Below, in pieces: positions 42,948 through 51,698 of a stretch of 64,000 nt of DNA. The position numbers and the translations under genes were made by a program. The stretch is from Streptomyces sp. NBC_00448. GTDB lineage: Bacteria > Actinomycetota > Actinomycetes > Streptomycetales > Streptomycetaceae. Below the pieces are notes generated by a model that did no database searches, had not been told where the DNA came from, and saw nothing but the letters and a program-made list of their open reading frames with translations. The stretch spans positions 806,001 to 870,000 of the forward strand of contig NZ_CP107913.1 of NCBI RefSeq assembly GCF_036014115.1, written 5' to 3'. Each line of letters begins with the position of its first letter. Positions within the stretch are counted from its first letter, which is position 1.

Positions 42948-44396
42948 TCAGTTGGAGTAGACCTCGGCGCGGTCGATGGAGATGTACGCGGCACCGGAGG
43001 AGGCGTTCTTGTCGCCGGTGACCCGCACCCGCAACGTGTGCTGCCCGTAGGCGAGTTGGGGGCTCACGTAGTTCAGCTGCTCCCCCATCCGGATCGCGCC
43101 GTAGTAGTCGGCGGTCGTCTCCGGGCCGCCGTCGACGGAGAAGGCGGCGATGCCGTTGCCGGTGTCGCGCACCGACAGCAGGGCGATCCGGGTGCCGGTG
43201 AACGTCCAGGTGGCGGTGGCGCCGGGCTCGGCGCTCCAGTGGTCGTCCCCCCAGAAGCACTGGACGCCGCAGCCGCCGCCGGAGTTCCAGTCGCCGGTGT
43301 AGGCGATCGAGCCCGAACCGCTGCTGCTGCCGGTGTCGTTGATCCAGTACGAGCCGCCGCCGGGGTCGCCGGACGGCAGGTCCTGGGTGGCGCCGGCGGC
43401 GAGCGGCGCACCGAGGTCCGGGGTGCCGTCGGCGTTCCAACTGATCTTCTGCGCACGGGTGGTGCGACCGTCGTAGGTGTAGTCCGAGGTGTTCTTGCCG
43501 TGGTAGACGATCCAGTCCTCGGTGCCGTCCGGGCTCTTGAAGAAGCCGTTGGAGCCGGGGCCCCACACGCCCGTCGCGTCGTTGCGGGAGAAGACCGCTC
43601 CCGCGTGCTGGGTCCAGTTGCCCGGCTGGAGCGGATCGGCGCTGCTCGGAATGGACTTCATCCAGAGCTGGTAGTCCGGCAGGCCCGTGTCGCAGGTGGA
43701 GTAGACGAGGTACGTGGTGCCGTCGTGCTGCAGGATCGAGGGGGCCTCGCGGATGGTGGAGCAGCCGCCGTCGGAGGGCAGGTACACGCGGTCGCCGGAG
43801 ACCGTCCAGGGGTCGGACATCGGGGCGATGTAGATGAGGTTGTGGCCCTCGGTGCCGGCGCCGGACCACAGCAGGTAGAGGTTCCCGTCGCTCTGCCGCA
43901 GCAGCACGGGGTCGATGGCCCACTCGTCGGGGGCGTTCGGCGGTTGCAGCTCGGCCTTGAAGTGGTACGGGCCGAGCGGGTCGGTGCCCTCGGACTCGAC
44001 GACGTAGAGGCGGTGGTTGTCGTCCACCCCGTTGTCGGCGGTGTAGTAGATGTACCAGTGCCCGTCGATCAGATAGAACGACGGCGCCCACACCTGCTGG
44101 TTGCGGGAGGCGTCGGGGTCCTGCCAGACGGTGACGCGCGGCGCGGTGAGCAGGTCGCCCAGCGTGGGCGCGACGGCGATGCGCACGGCGTCGCCCTCGG
44201 TGGCGGCCAGGTAGTAGTTGCCCTGGTAGTAGGTCATGTAGGGGTCGGGGCTGGTGCCCAGCGGGTTGCGGAAGGTCCCGCCGGCCGCGTGCGCGCTCGA
44301 CGGTCTCAGGCCCATGCAGCACAGGACGGTGAGCAGCAGGACGAGCGCGACGTTCCCGGCGGATCGCAGCGGACGGCTGGATGCTGTGCGGGGCAT
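42948..44396 (-). CDS. Secreted GH43 family arabinan/xylan hydrolase with C-terminal CBM-like domain
   Basis: 482 residues from ATG 44394-44396 with AAGGAGG five bases upstream. Signal peptide with hydrophobic core VALVLLLTVLCCMGL. The five-bladed propeller starts at FRNPLGTSPDPYMTYYQGNY (catalytic base Asp in the DP motif); DEWAIDPVLLRQSDGNLYLL gives the pKa-modulating Asp and GGCSTIREAPSILQHDGTTY the general acid Glu. The C-terminal 120 residues (about 350-482: GSIAYTGDWNSGGG ... AAYISIDRAEVYSN) form a CBM-like beta-sandwich. It should release arabinose or xylose units outside the cell. Confidence 0.9.
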   Translation of the reverse strand: MPRTASSRPLRSAGNVALVLLLTVLCCMGLRPSSAHAAGGTFRNPLGTSPDPYMTYYQGNYYLAATEGDAVRIAVAPTLGDLLTAPRVTVWQDPDASRNQQVWAPSFYLIDGHWYIYYTADNGVDDNHRLYVVESEGTDPLGPYHFKAELQPPNAPDEWAIDPVLLRQSDGNLYLLWSGAGTEGHNLIYIAPMSDPWTVSGDRVYLPSDGGCSTIREAPSILQHDGTTYLVYSTCDTGLPDYQLWMKSIPSSADPLQPGNWTQHAGAVFSRNDATGVWGPGSNGFFKSPDGTEDWIVYHGKNTSDYTYDGRTTRAQKISWNADGTPDLGAPLAAGATQDLPSGDPGGGSYWINDTGSSSGSGSIAYTGDWNSGGGCGVQCFWGDDHWSAEPGATATWTFTGTRIALLSVRDTGNGIAAFSVDGGPETTADYYGAIRMGEQLNYVSPQLAYGQHTLRVRVTGDKNASSGAAYISIDRAEVYSN

Positions 44397-44463
44397 GACC
44401 GCCTCCTTGATAGACGGTCGAGGGGGGAGAACACGTCTGATCACGTTCGAGCCGAGCCGAGAT

Positions 44464-44475
44464 TACAACGTTGCA
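44464..44475 (-). promoter_or_regulatory. LacI-type operator upstream of GH43
   Basis: TACAACGTTGCA is a near-perfect 12-bp palindrome centred on CG, the form of LacI-family operators, 68 bases before the GH43 start. An AT-richer stretch surrounds it. Confidence 0.5.
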
Positions 44476-44635
44476 CACGGCCCGCGACACCTCTGTGCCG
44501 CACTTGCTCCGCCGAGGTGCGGGAGGTGCGGGAGGCGTGCGAGGTTCGCAAGGCGGATGCGGCGCATGTGACGACCGGGGGCGTCGGCCCTGACGCGCAG
44601 GCAGCGCCGCCCGCTCTCCCCCGGCGGGACCCCCC

Positions 44636-45748
44636 TCAGCCGGCGTGGCGGACGCGGAAGCGGTCGGGTGCCGCCGGGTCCCGGTCGACGACGCGGACCG
44701 GCGGCCACGCCCACTGCCACACGCCGATCCCGGGCGTGCGGGTGAACCGGATCTGCCCGCGGGTGCCCTCGACCGCGACGTGCGGCCAGGACTCGGCGAT
44801 ACGTGCCCGGTCCGTGCCGTGCGCGCGCAGCACGTCGGCGAGGACGGTGACCGTGTCGTAGCCCTCGAACGCGACGAAGGAGGGCGCTTCGGCGAGCCGT
44901 TCGCGCAGCGCGGTCCCGACGCGTACGCCGAGCGGGCCGAGTTGCTCCGGCAGGTAGCGCAGGAACGGGACCGCGGCGCCGTCGGCGCCCAGCACCGTCT
45001 CCCACCCGGCGAACTCCGGTTGCCCGGCCGGGGCGCCGAGCAGCATCCCGGCGAGGCGCGGGTCGCGGCGTACCGCCGTGACGATCGGCACCGCCGGTTC
45101 CGGGTGGCCGACCAGCAGGAGGAGGGCCGTCGCGCGACCGGCGGCGAGCCCGTCGCACAGGGCGGCGGGGTCGAGCGCGGCGGCGTCGAGTTCGAGGACG
45201 GTGCCGCCGCGTGGCGCGAGGTGGTCCCGCAGGATGCGGGTGCCTGCCGCCCAGTAGGCGCTCGGCTGGGTCGCCACGGCGATCCGGCGGTGACCCGCGG
45301 CGAGCAGGAAGTCGGCGTAGATCCGCCAGCCGTGGGACTGCGCCGGGGCGAGGCGGGCGACCCATCGTGTCGGCTGCTCGGTGAGCGCGTCGAGGACCGC
45401 CGAGGAGCAGAGGAACGGCAGGCCGAGGGCGTCGGCCCTGGTGGCGGCGGCGCGGGCGACGACGCTGTGGTACTCCCCCGCGACGGCGACCGCCCCCAGG
45501 CCGGCCAGCTCGTCGATGGCCGCTTCGGCCCGCCGCGGATCGGCCGCGGTGTCCCGGACCAGCAGTTCCAGCGGCCGCCCGGCGATACCGCCGGCGTCGT
45601 TGACCTCGCGGGCTGCCAGTTCCAGCCCGGCGAGCAGGTGCCGGCCCGCCTCGACCCAGCCGGGCGGGGTCAGCGGGACGAGGGCGCCGATCCGGACCGC
45701 TGATCCGTCGGTCCGGTCCGCTTCGGGCTGCGGTGGTGGCGTGTTCAT
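44636..45748 (-). CDS. Peripla_BP_6-like receptor protein without signal peptide
   Basis: 370 residues from ATG 45746-45748. It matches the branched-chain amino acid/AmiC-type binding fold along its length: IGALVPLTPPGWVEAGRHLL, AAREVNDAGGIAGRPLELLV, VAVAGEYHSVVARAAATRAD and FVAFEGYDTVTVLADVLRAH. Transporter receptors of this family have a lipoprotein signal, but here the N-terminus is short, polar and Pro-rich (MNTPPPQPEADRTDGS) with no hydrophobic stretch, so the protein should stay in the cytosol, as AmiC does. No permease or ATPase genes are adjacent. It is divergent from a LysR regulator. It may be a ligand sensor rather than a transport component. Confidence 0.8.
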   Translation of the reverse strand: MNTPPPQPEADRTDGSAVRIGALVPLTPPGWVEAGRHLLAGLELAAREVNDAGGIAGRPLELLVRDTAADPRRAEAAIDELAGLGAVAVAGEYHSVVARAAATRADALGLPFLCSSAVLDALTEQPTRWVARLAPAQSHGWRIYADFLLAAGHRRIAVATQPSAYWAAGTRILRDHLAPRGGTVLELDAAALDPAALCDGLAAGRATALLLLVGHPEPAVPIVTAVRRDPRLAGMLLGAPAGQPEFAGWETVLGADGAAVPFLRYLPEQLGPLGVRVGTALRERLAEAPSFVAFEGYDTVTVLADVLRAHGTDRARIAESWPHVAVEGTRGQIRFTRTPGIGVWQWAWPPVRVVDRDPAAPDRFRVRHAG

Positions 45749-46083
45749 GCGCCGGCGTCTCCCGTGTGACGAGTCGGGTGCGGTGCGCCCGGGTCGCGGA
45801 GCGCGGTTCGGCGGGGCCGGGTGGCACGCCGCCGCTCTCACCAGGCGGGCGCACCTGGATGGCCATGGCGGACATTGCATCCGCCGCCGGCGCCGGCGGC
45901 AACCGATTATCCGATCGCCGAAGGGCGGGTCGAGGCGTCGCCGCCGGCCCGCACAACCGAGGCGCGACCGGAGGCGTCACCGGGAGCGCGGTTGCCGCCG
46001 CCGAGCACCGCCGAAGCATCGCCGAAGGACCACCCAAGCACCGCCGTCCCACAACCACCGGTTGTGGGACTAGGGTTGTCACC
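45749..46083. promoter_or_regulatory. Divergent promoter region with LysR-type inverted repeat
   Basis: In this 335-base gap CCCACAACC (46048-46056) and GGTTGTGGG (46060-46068) form a 9-bp inverted repeat with a 3-base spacer, 16 bases before the lysR start, and GGTTGT recurs at 46074-46079. This is a probable LysR autoregulatory site. The rest is low-complexity CGCCGAAG-rich sequence. Confidence 0.65.
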
Positions 46084-47046
46084 ATGGATCTCGCCGCCGT
46101 CCGGACCTTCGTCGCCGCCGCCGACGCGGGGCAGTTCCAGGAGGCCGCCGCGGAACTGGCGGTCACCCAGCAGGCCGTCTCCAAGCGCATCGCCGCGCTG
46201 GAACGCACCCTCGGCGTGCGGCTGTTCACCCGGACCGCGCGCGGCGCCGAACTCACCATCGACGGGCAGGCGTTCCTGCCCCACGCGCGCGAACTGCTGC
46301 GCGTCGCCGAGCGGGCCGTCGCGTCCGTGGGCACCGGCCGCCGGCAACTGCGGGTCGACGTCATCTCCTCGCGCGGCGCGGCGTCCGGCCTGATGCGCGA
46401 CTTCCACCGCGCGTACCCCGAGATCGAACTCGACGTGCTGATGCTGTTCGACATCGAGACGGCCGTCGCCTCCATCCGGTCCGGCGCGATCGACGCGTCC
46501 TTCCGTGCCGTCGCTGCCCCCGGGCGGCCCCTTCCCGAGGGCATCGAGTCCGTCCGGGTACTCGACGAGACGCTCCAGCTCCTCACCGGCCCCGCCCACG
46601 CGCTGGCGAACGCCCGGTCGGTGACCGTCGCCCAGCTCGCCGGGCACCGGATCTGGATGCCCGGCATCACCCCCGGCACCGAGTGGGCCGCCTACTACGA
46701 CGACCTCCTCGCCGCGTACGACCTCACCATCGAGGCCACCGGCCCCAACTTCGGCTCCGACGCGCTCCTCGACACCATCGCCGACACCCCGGCCCTCGCC
46801 ACCTTCATGGGCACCCGGGCCCGCCTCGTCTGGCCCGCCGGCTACGACCTGCGCCGCATCCCGATCACCGATCCGACCCCCGTCTACCCCCACTCCCTCC
46901 TCTGGCACCGCGACAACCCCCACCCGGCGCTCGCCACCCTCCGCACCCACCTCGCGGCCACCGCCCCCACCCCCGACGCCCCGGGCACCTGGATTCCCCC
47001 GTGGGTCCCCCCGCACCGCTCCCCGTCGGTGTCCCCGGGGCCGTGA
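46084..47046 (+). CDS. LysR-family transcriptional regulator
   Basis: 320 residues from ATG 46084. There is no ribosome binding site directly upstream, so the mRNA may be leaderless. The helix-turn-helix is at about 1-60 (VRTFVAAADAGQFQEAAAEL, AVTQQAVSKRIAALERTLGV), and the two-lobed effector domain runs from about 85 to 290 (LRVDVISSRGAASGLMRDFH, GSDALLDTIADTPALATFMG). A Pro-rich tail ends the protein. It likely controls the divergent receptor-like gene and itself through the CCCACAACC/GGTTGTGGG repeat. It converges on the GlpD-like gene with only 7 bases between stops. Confidence 0.92.
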   Translation: MDLAAVRTFVAAADAGQFQEAAAELAVTQQAVSKRIAALERTLGVRLFTRTARGAELTIDGQAFLPHARELLRVAERAVASVGTGRRQLRVDVISSRGAASGLMRDFHRAYPEIELDVLMLFDIETAVASIRSGAIDASFRAVAAPGRPLPEGIESVRVLDETLQLLTGPAHALANARSVTVAQLAGHRIWMPGITPGTEWAAYYDDLLAAYDLTIEATGPNFGSDALLDTIADTPALATFMGTRARLVWPAGYDLRRIPITDPTPVYPHSLLWHRDNPHPALATLRTHLAATAPTPDAPGTWIPPWVPPHRSPSVSPGP

Positions 47047-47053
47047 TCGTCGC

Positions 47054-48685
47054 TCATCGCGGCCGGGTTCCCCGGTTGCGGGCGACCCAGTGCGCGTAGT
47101 CGGCCTGCTGGCGGGCCCGGTCGTGCGGCGAGTAGCCGTGTTCGGCTTCCAGGGCGTCGGAGACCTGCTCGACGGCGGCGGCGTCGCCGTCGGCGGACCA
47201 GAAGAAGGAGCCGGTCCTCCGGACGAGGACGTCCGACACGGTCATGGCCATGTCGTGGACGACGGCGTGCCGGATCTCGGCAGGGGTGAGCACGCTGTCG
47301 CCGATCGGTTCGCCGTCCGCCGCGTGCCGGGTGGCCGCGCGGGCCAGCGGCGCCGCGTTCCCGCCGTACCGGCGCAGCCATCGCTGCCGGGTGGCCTCCG
47401 CGACGGGTGCCGTGCTCAACGCCTGCCGGGCGCCGGCGAGTTCGCCGGGGTCCCCGCCGGCGATCGGGGCCTTGCCGGTGCTGGACGGCGGCAGGCCGTG
47501 CAGACCCCACCGGTCGGCGAGCTGCCCGGCGGCCGTGTCGACGATCTGGGCCGCCATGAGGCGGGCGGTGGTCAGCTTTCCGCCGGCGGCGGTGATCAGG
47601 CCCGAGTCGCCGACGGTGATGCTGTGCTCGCGGGACGCGGCCGAGTTGGACGTTCCCGGCAGGGGTGCGATCAGGGGGCGCAGGCCCGCCCAGGAGGCGA
47701 CGATGTGGCTGCTGTCGACGTGCGCGCCGGGCAGCGCGTGGTTGGCCGCTTCGAGCAGGTACGTGAAGTCCTCCTCGTCGCCGACGACTTCGTCCAGGGA
47801 GCCGCTGAAGTCGGTGTCGGTGGTGCCGACATACACATGCCGGCCGTCGCCCGCGGGGGTCGGCCACACCACGCGGGAGTCCGAGGGGGAGCGCAGGAAC
47901 ACGGCGGTGTGCAGCGGGAAGTCCTCGGTGCGCAGCACGATGTGCACCCCTTTGGTGGGGCGCAGCGTGGGGTGTTCGGGTGCGCGTTCCAGCCCGAGGA
48001 CCCGGTCCACCCAGGGACCGGCGGCGTTCACCACGGTCCTGGCCCGTACGGTGATGTGCTCGCCGGTGAGCCGGTCGACGACCTCGGCGCCCGCGATCCG
48101 GCCGCCGTCCCGGAGGAAGCCGGTGACCTCGCGGTGGTTGCCCAGCAGCGCGCCGGCCCGGGACGCGGACTCCAGCACGTCGATGACGAGGCGGGCGTCG
48201 TCGGTGAGGGCGTCGTGGTAGAGCCCGGCGCCCTTGAGGCCGGTGGCGTTGAGGTGCGGCTCGCGGCGCAGCACCGCGTCGCGGCCCAGCATGCGGTGCC
48301 ACCGCTTCAACGGCGCCCGGGAGAAGGCGTCGTAGAAGGTCAGGCCGAGGTTGAGCAGCGCGCGCCCTTCGGGGTAGCCGTCGTAGATCAGGTACATGAA
48401 CGGCTGGAGGTCGGCCAGGTGGGGTGCGATGCGCATCATGACCTCGCGCTCGCGGACCGACTCGTGGACCATCCTGAACTGGTACGTCTGGAGGTACCGC
48501 AGGCCGCCGTGGATGAGTTTCGACGACCGGCTGGAGGTGCCGCCGGCGAAGTCGTCGCGGTCGACCAGGACCACGGACAGCCCGCGCAGCGCGGCGTCCC
48601 GGGCGACCGAGGCCCCGGTGATGCCCCCGCCGATGACGAGGAGGTCGGCCTCGGTGGGCAGTTCTGACGGCGAGAATCGCTTCAC
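47054..48685 (-). CDS. GlpD-like FAD-dependent polyol-phosphate dehydrogenase
   Basis: 543 residues from GTG 48683-48685, which overlaps the kinase stop as GTGA; an ATG five codons earlier is an alternative. The FAD fold LLVIGGGITGASVARDAALR, VDRDDFAGGTSSRSSKLIHG and GLRYLQTYQFRMVHESVRER are the glycerol-3-phosphate dehydrogenase signatures, followed by KGVHIVLRTEDFPLHTAVFL and LITAAGGKLTTARLMAAQIV; the C-terminal helical domain is complete. The enzyme oxidises a polyol phosphate and feeds electrons to the quinone pool at the membrane. Because the coupled kinase has an altered substrate pocket, the substrate might be another polyol phosphate, as in EryB. Confidence 0.85.
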   Translation of the reverse strand: MKRFSPSELPTEADLLVIGGGITGASVARDAALRGLSVVLVDRDDFAGGTSSRSSKLIHGGLRYLQTYQFRMVHESVREREVMMRIAPHLADLQPFMYLIYDGYPEGRALLNLGLTFYDAFSRAPLKRWHRMLGRDAVLRREPHLNATGLKGAGLYHDALTDDARLVIDVLESASRAGALLGNHREVTGFLRDGGRIAGAEVVDRLTGEHITVRARTVVNAAGPWVDRVLGLERAPEHPTLRPTKGVHIVLRTEDFPLHTAVFLRSPSDSRVVWPTPAGDGRHVYVGTTDTDFSGSLDEVVGDEEDFTYLLEAANHALPGAHVDSSHIVASWAGLRPLIAPLPGTSNSAASREHSITVGDSGLITAAGGKLTTARLMAAQIVDTAAGQLADRWGLHGLPPSSTGKAPIAGGDPGELAGARQALSTAPVAEATRQRWLRRYGGNAAPLARAATRHAADGEPIGDSVLTPAEIRHAVVHDMAMTVSDVLVRRTGSFFWSADGDAAAVEQVSDALEAEHGYSPHDRARQQADYAHWVARNRGTRPR

Positions 48686-50181
48686 TGCTGGACGACCCAT
48701 CCTTTCGCGCGCTCGACCGCGCGCTTCCATTGCGTGTACCGGGCGTCGCGGGAGGCGTCGTCCAGTGCCGGGACGAAGACCGCGTCGTCGCCGGTGGCCC
48801 GGAAGCAGTCCTCGGGGTCGGACCAGGTGCCGACGGCGAGCCCGGCCAGGTAGGCGGCCCCCGACGCGGTCGCTTCGACGTTGGAGGGCCGGTGGATCAC
48901 CGCGCCGAGCATGTCGGCCTGGAACTGGAGCAGGAAGTCGTTGGCGGAGGCGCCGCCGTCGGCCCGCATCGAGGTGACGGCGCGTCCGGACTCCTCGGAC
49001 ATCAGCTCGATGAAGTCCTTGATGGAGTAGACGATCCCCTCCAGCGCGGCGCGCGCCAGGTGGCCGCGGGTGGTGCCCGGCGAGATGCCGATGAGCAGGC
49101 CCCGCGCACTGGCGTCCCAGGACGGGGCGCCGAGGCCGGTCAGGGCCGGCACGAAGTACACGCCGTTGTTGTCGTCGACGCTGCGGGCCAACTCCTCCGT
49201 CTCCGCGGCGCTGCCGAGCAGTTCGGCCCCGTCGCGCAGCCACTGCACGGCGGCGCCGGTGACCGGGGCGTACCCCTCCAGGCCGTAGGTGGTCCGGCCG
49301 TCGCGGCGCCAGGCGATGATGGTGCTGAGCCCGTGCCGGGAGATCACCGGGGTGCTGCCGGTGTTGACGTCGAGGAAGGTCCCGGTGCCGTGGGTGGTCT
49401 TGGCGTCGCCGGGGTGGACGCATCCCTGTCCGAACAGTGCCGCCGACTGGTCGGCGACCGCGGCGGCGATCGGCACCTCGGCCCCCAGGACGGCCGGGTC
49501 GGTCGTGGCGATGTGGCCGGAGTCGTCGACGACCTGCGGGAACAGGTTCATCGGCAGGCCGAGCGCGCCGAGCCAGTCGCGGTACCAGGAGTCCGTGAGC
49601 AGGTCGTAGGAGCCGGTGACCGCGGCGTTCGACGCACTGATCGCGTGGACGGCGCCGCCGGACAGCCGGTGGATGAGCCAGGAGTCCATGGTGCCGAAGG
49701 CCAGTTCGCCGGCCTCGGCGCGCCGGGCCAGGTCCTTGTCGTGCTCCAGCATCCAGCACAGCGACAGCGACGAGTAGACCGGGGCCGGCGTCCAGCCGGT
49801 GCGGGCCTGGACGGCCGCCCCCCACTCGGGCCGCAGCCGGTCCGCCATCGCCGCGGTCCGCAGGTCCTGCCAGACGATGGCCGGAGCGACGGCCCGGCCG
49901 GTGCCGCGGTCCCACAGCACCGTGGTGGCGCGCTGGTTGGTGATGCCGATGCCGGACAGTTCCTCGGCCCGGGTGCCGCTCTCGCGCAGGGCGTCGGCGA
50001 TACGGGCGGAGGTGAGCCGCCAGATCTCCTCGGGGTCGTGTTCCACCCGGTCGGCGGCCGGGTGGAACTGGGTGAACTCGCTGTAGGCGCGGCCGCGCAC
50101 GGCGCCCGCGCCGTCGAACACCAGGGCGCGGGTTCCTGTGGTGCCCTCGTCGATGACGAGAAGGCGGGATGGGTCACTCAT
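48682..50181 (-). CDS. FGGY-family carbohydrate kinase, glycerol-kinase-like
   Basis: 499 residues, the normal length of GlpK. ATP-binding loops are present (LVIDEGTTGTRALVFD; GTGTFLDVNTGS) and the catalytic Asp is in VADQSAALFGQG. Of the glycerol-contacting residues known from E. coli GlpK, Arg83 is kept as R84, but Glu84 is replaced by A85 (ITNQRATT instead of ITNQRETT), and the following PYFSGTK region reads PVYSSLS. FGGY kinases for erythritol and other polyols also differ here. It therefore phosphorylates glycerol or, perhaps more likely, another polyol. It is coupled to the GlpD-like gene and preceded by the FAD oxidase by 69 bases. Confidence 0.85.
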   Translation of the reverse strand: MSDPSRLLVIDEGTTGTRALVFDGAGAVRGRAYSEFTQFHPAADRVEHDPEEIWRLTSARIADALRESGTRAEELSGIGITNQRATTVLWDRGTGRAVAPAIVWQDLRTAAMADRLRPEWGAAVQARTGWTPAPVYSSLSLCWMLEHDKDLARRAEAGELAFGTMDSWLIHRLSGGAVHAISASNAAVTGSYDLLTDSWYRDWLGALGLPMNLFPQVVDDSGHIATTDPAVLGAEVPIAAAVADQSAALFGQGCVHPGDAKTTHGTGTFLDVNTGSTPVISRHGLSTIIAWRRDGRTTYGLEGYAPVTGAAVQWLRDGAELLGSAAETEELARSVDDNNGVYFVPALTGLGAPSWDASARGLLIGISPGTTRGHLARAALEGIVYSIKDFIELMSEESGRAVTSMRADGGASANDFLLQFQADMLGAVIHRPSNVEATASGAAYLAGLAVGTWSDPEDCFRATGDDAVFVPALDDASRDARYTQWKRAVERAKGWVVQQ

Positions 50182-50250
50182 CGTCGAGCTCCATGTCCTG
50201 GGAGGGCGCCGCTGTGGAGGCGGTGCCGGGAGGGAGGGTGGCCCGGCCGG

Positions 50251-51648
50251 TCACAGACCGAGCTTGCCGGGGTTGAGCAGGGCGTCGGGGTCCAGCGCCT
50301 GCTTGAGCTTGCGCAGCACGAGGTGGGCCGATCCCAGCGAGCGGCGCGAGTAGGGCGAGCGGGCGAGTCCGCCGCCGTGGTGGTGGGACAGCTCGGCGCC
50401 GTGCTGGAGGCAGACCTCCATCGCGGTCGCCCAGATCGTCTCCAGGCGCTCCGTGGCCGCGGCGTCGTCGGGCGCGTGGCCGAGCAGGATGAGGTACATC
50501 GAGGTCCCTTGCGTGTACACGTGGGAGAAGTGCGCGAGCACCTCGTCCGCGAAGGGCTTCAGGGCCTCCTTCAGCGCCGCGTGGAGTTCCAGGACGTGCC
50601 GCCAGGTGTGGGCGACCTCGATGGTCTCGGCGAAGCCGCCGGGTGCGTCGAGCTGCTTCTCCACGGTGGAGAAGTCGAACCGGCGCGCCATCCACGCCGC
50701 GGCCGGCTCCGGGCCGAGCAGGTCGGCGCCGCGCGCGGTGGCCAGATCGGTCAGGACCTCCAGTTCTGCGGCCGCGACGGCCGGCTCCCCTTCGGTGCCG
50801 GCGAACAGCACGGGGCGGTCGATGTGCGCGTCGTTCAGCGCGTGCCGGGCCTCGTCGACGTCGTAGAGCCGGAGCAGGAAGGGCTTCAGGCCGAGCGCGG
50901 CCTGTCCGCGCATGACGTCCAGGCCCGCCGCCAGGTCGGGCAGCCGGAAGGTCTGGAGCAGACGCTCCTTCGGCAGCGGGACGATCTTGCAGGTCACCTG
51001 GGTGACCACGCCGAGGGTGCCCTCCGAGCCGAGGAAGAGCTGACGCAGGTCCGGTCCCATGGCCGCCCTCGGGGACGCCTTGAGTTCCACCGCCTCGCCG
51101 GTGGCCAGCACCACGCGGTAGCCGACGACCAGGTCCTCGACCCCGCCGTAGCGGGAGGAGAACTGGCCGGTGGCCAGCGTGGCCAGCCACCCGCCGACCG
51201 ACGAGCGGTACAGCGACTGCGGGGAGAAGCGCATGGTCCATCCGGACGCGTTGAGCGCGTCCTCGAGTTCTCCGCCGTTGTTGCCGGCCGGCACGGTCAC
51301 CGTCATGTCGATCTCGTCGACGACAGGGGGCCCGACCAGGCCGGAGACGTCCAGCACGATGCCGCCGCGGGTCGGCAGCGGCTGCCCGGTGACGGACGAG
51401 CCCAGCGCCCGGGTCGTCACCGGTGTGCCGGTGGCGCCGGCGGCGCGCAGCACCGTCACGACGTCCTGCTCGGTCGCCGCCCTGACCACGGCCTGCGCCT
51501 GGTACGGGTGCTTGTCCTGCCGGTTCCACTTGGTGGCGACCGGCCAGGTGTCGTGGCTGGTGGCGGCGAGGGCCGCGGGGTCGGTACTGATCGCATCGAT
51601 CCCGAGGTCGTCGGCGAGCTGGTCCAGGAGAGGCGAGATGTCAGGCAC
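50251..51648 (-). CDS. FAD-linked oxidase, alkyldihydroxyacetonephosphate synthase / glycolate oxidase-like
   Basis: 465 residues from GTG 51646-51648 with AAGGAA upstream. The FAD_binding_4 (VAO/PCMH) domain spans about 40-215 with VTTRALGSSVTGQPLPTRGG, GGIVLDVSGL and SVGGWLATLATGQFSSRYGG; the cap domain ends with ELSHHHGGGLARSPY. The HHH motif and the C-terminal LKQALDPDALLNPGKLGL are characteristic of the AGPS/D-lactate-dehydrogenase branch. It oxidises a 2-hydroxyacid or similar, or makes ether bonds on a glycerone-phosphate ester. Sitting in an operon with a polyol kinase and dehydrogenase, a catabolic oxidase is more likely than ether lipid synthesis. Confidence 0.85.
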   Translation of the reverse strand: MPDISPLLDQLADDLGIDAISTDPAALAATSHDTWPVATKWNRQDKHPYQAQAVVRAATEQDVVTVLRAAGATGTPVTTRALGSSVTGQPLPTRGGIVLDVSGLVGPPVVDEIDMTVTVPAGNNGGELEDALNASGWTMRFSPQSLYRSSVGGWLATLATGQFSSRYGGVEDLVVGYRVVLATGEAVELKASPRAAMGPDLRQLFLGSEGTLGVVTQVTCKIVPLPKERLLQTFRLPDLAAGLDVMRGQAALGLKPFLLRLYDVDEARHALNDAHIDRPVLFAGTEGEPAVAAAELEVLTDLATARGADLLGPEPAAAWMARRFDFSTVEKQLDAPGGFAETIEVAHTWRHVLELHAALKEALKPFADEVLAHFSHVYTQGTSMYLILLGHAPDDAAATERLETIWATAMEVCLQHGAELSHHHGGGLARSPYSRRSLGSAHLVLRKLKQALDPDALLNPGKLGL

Positions 51649-51698
51649 GGTGTTCCTTGTTCCTTCTGTCGGTGCGGAGCGGTGGCGGGCCGGAGCCG

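Noticed and set aside
48682..50181. Naming the kinase glpK and its partner glpD outright
   Set aside because: The Glu84 to Ala change and operon context leave glycerol uncertain, so only a family-level call is given.
50251..51648. Ether-lipid synthesis role for the AGPS-like oxidase
   Set aside because: The HHH motif fits the family, but no acyltransferase or acyl-dihydroxyacetone-phosphate genes are near; a catabolic oxidase fits the operon better.
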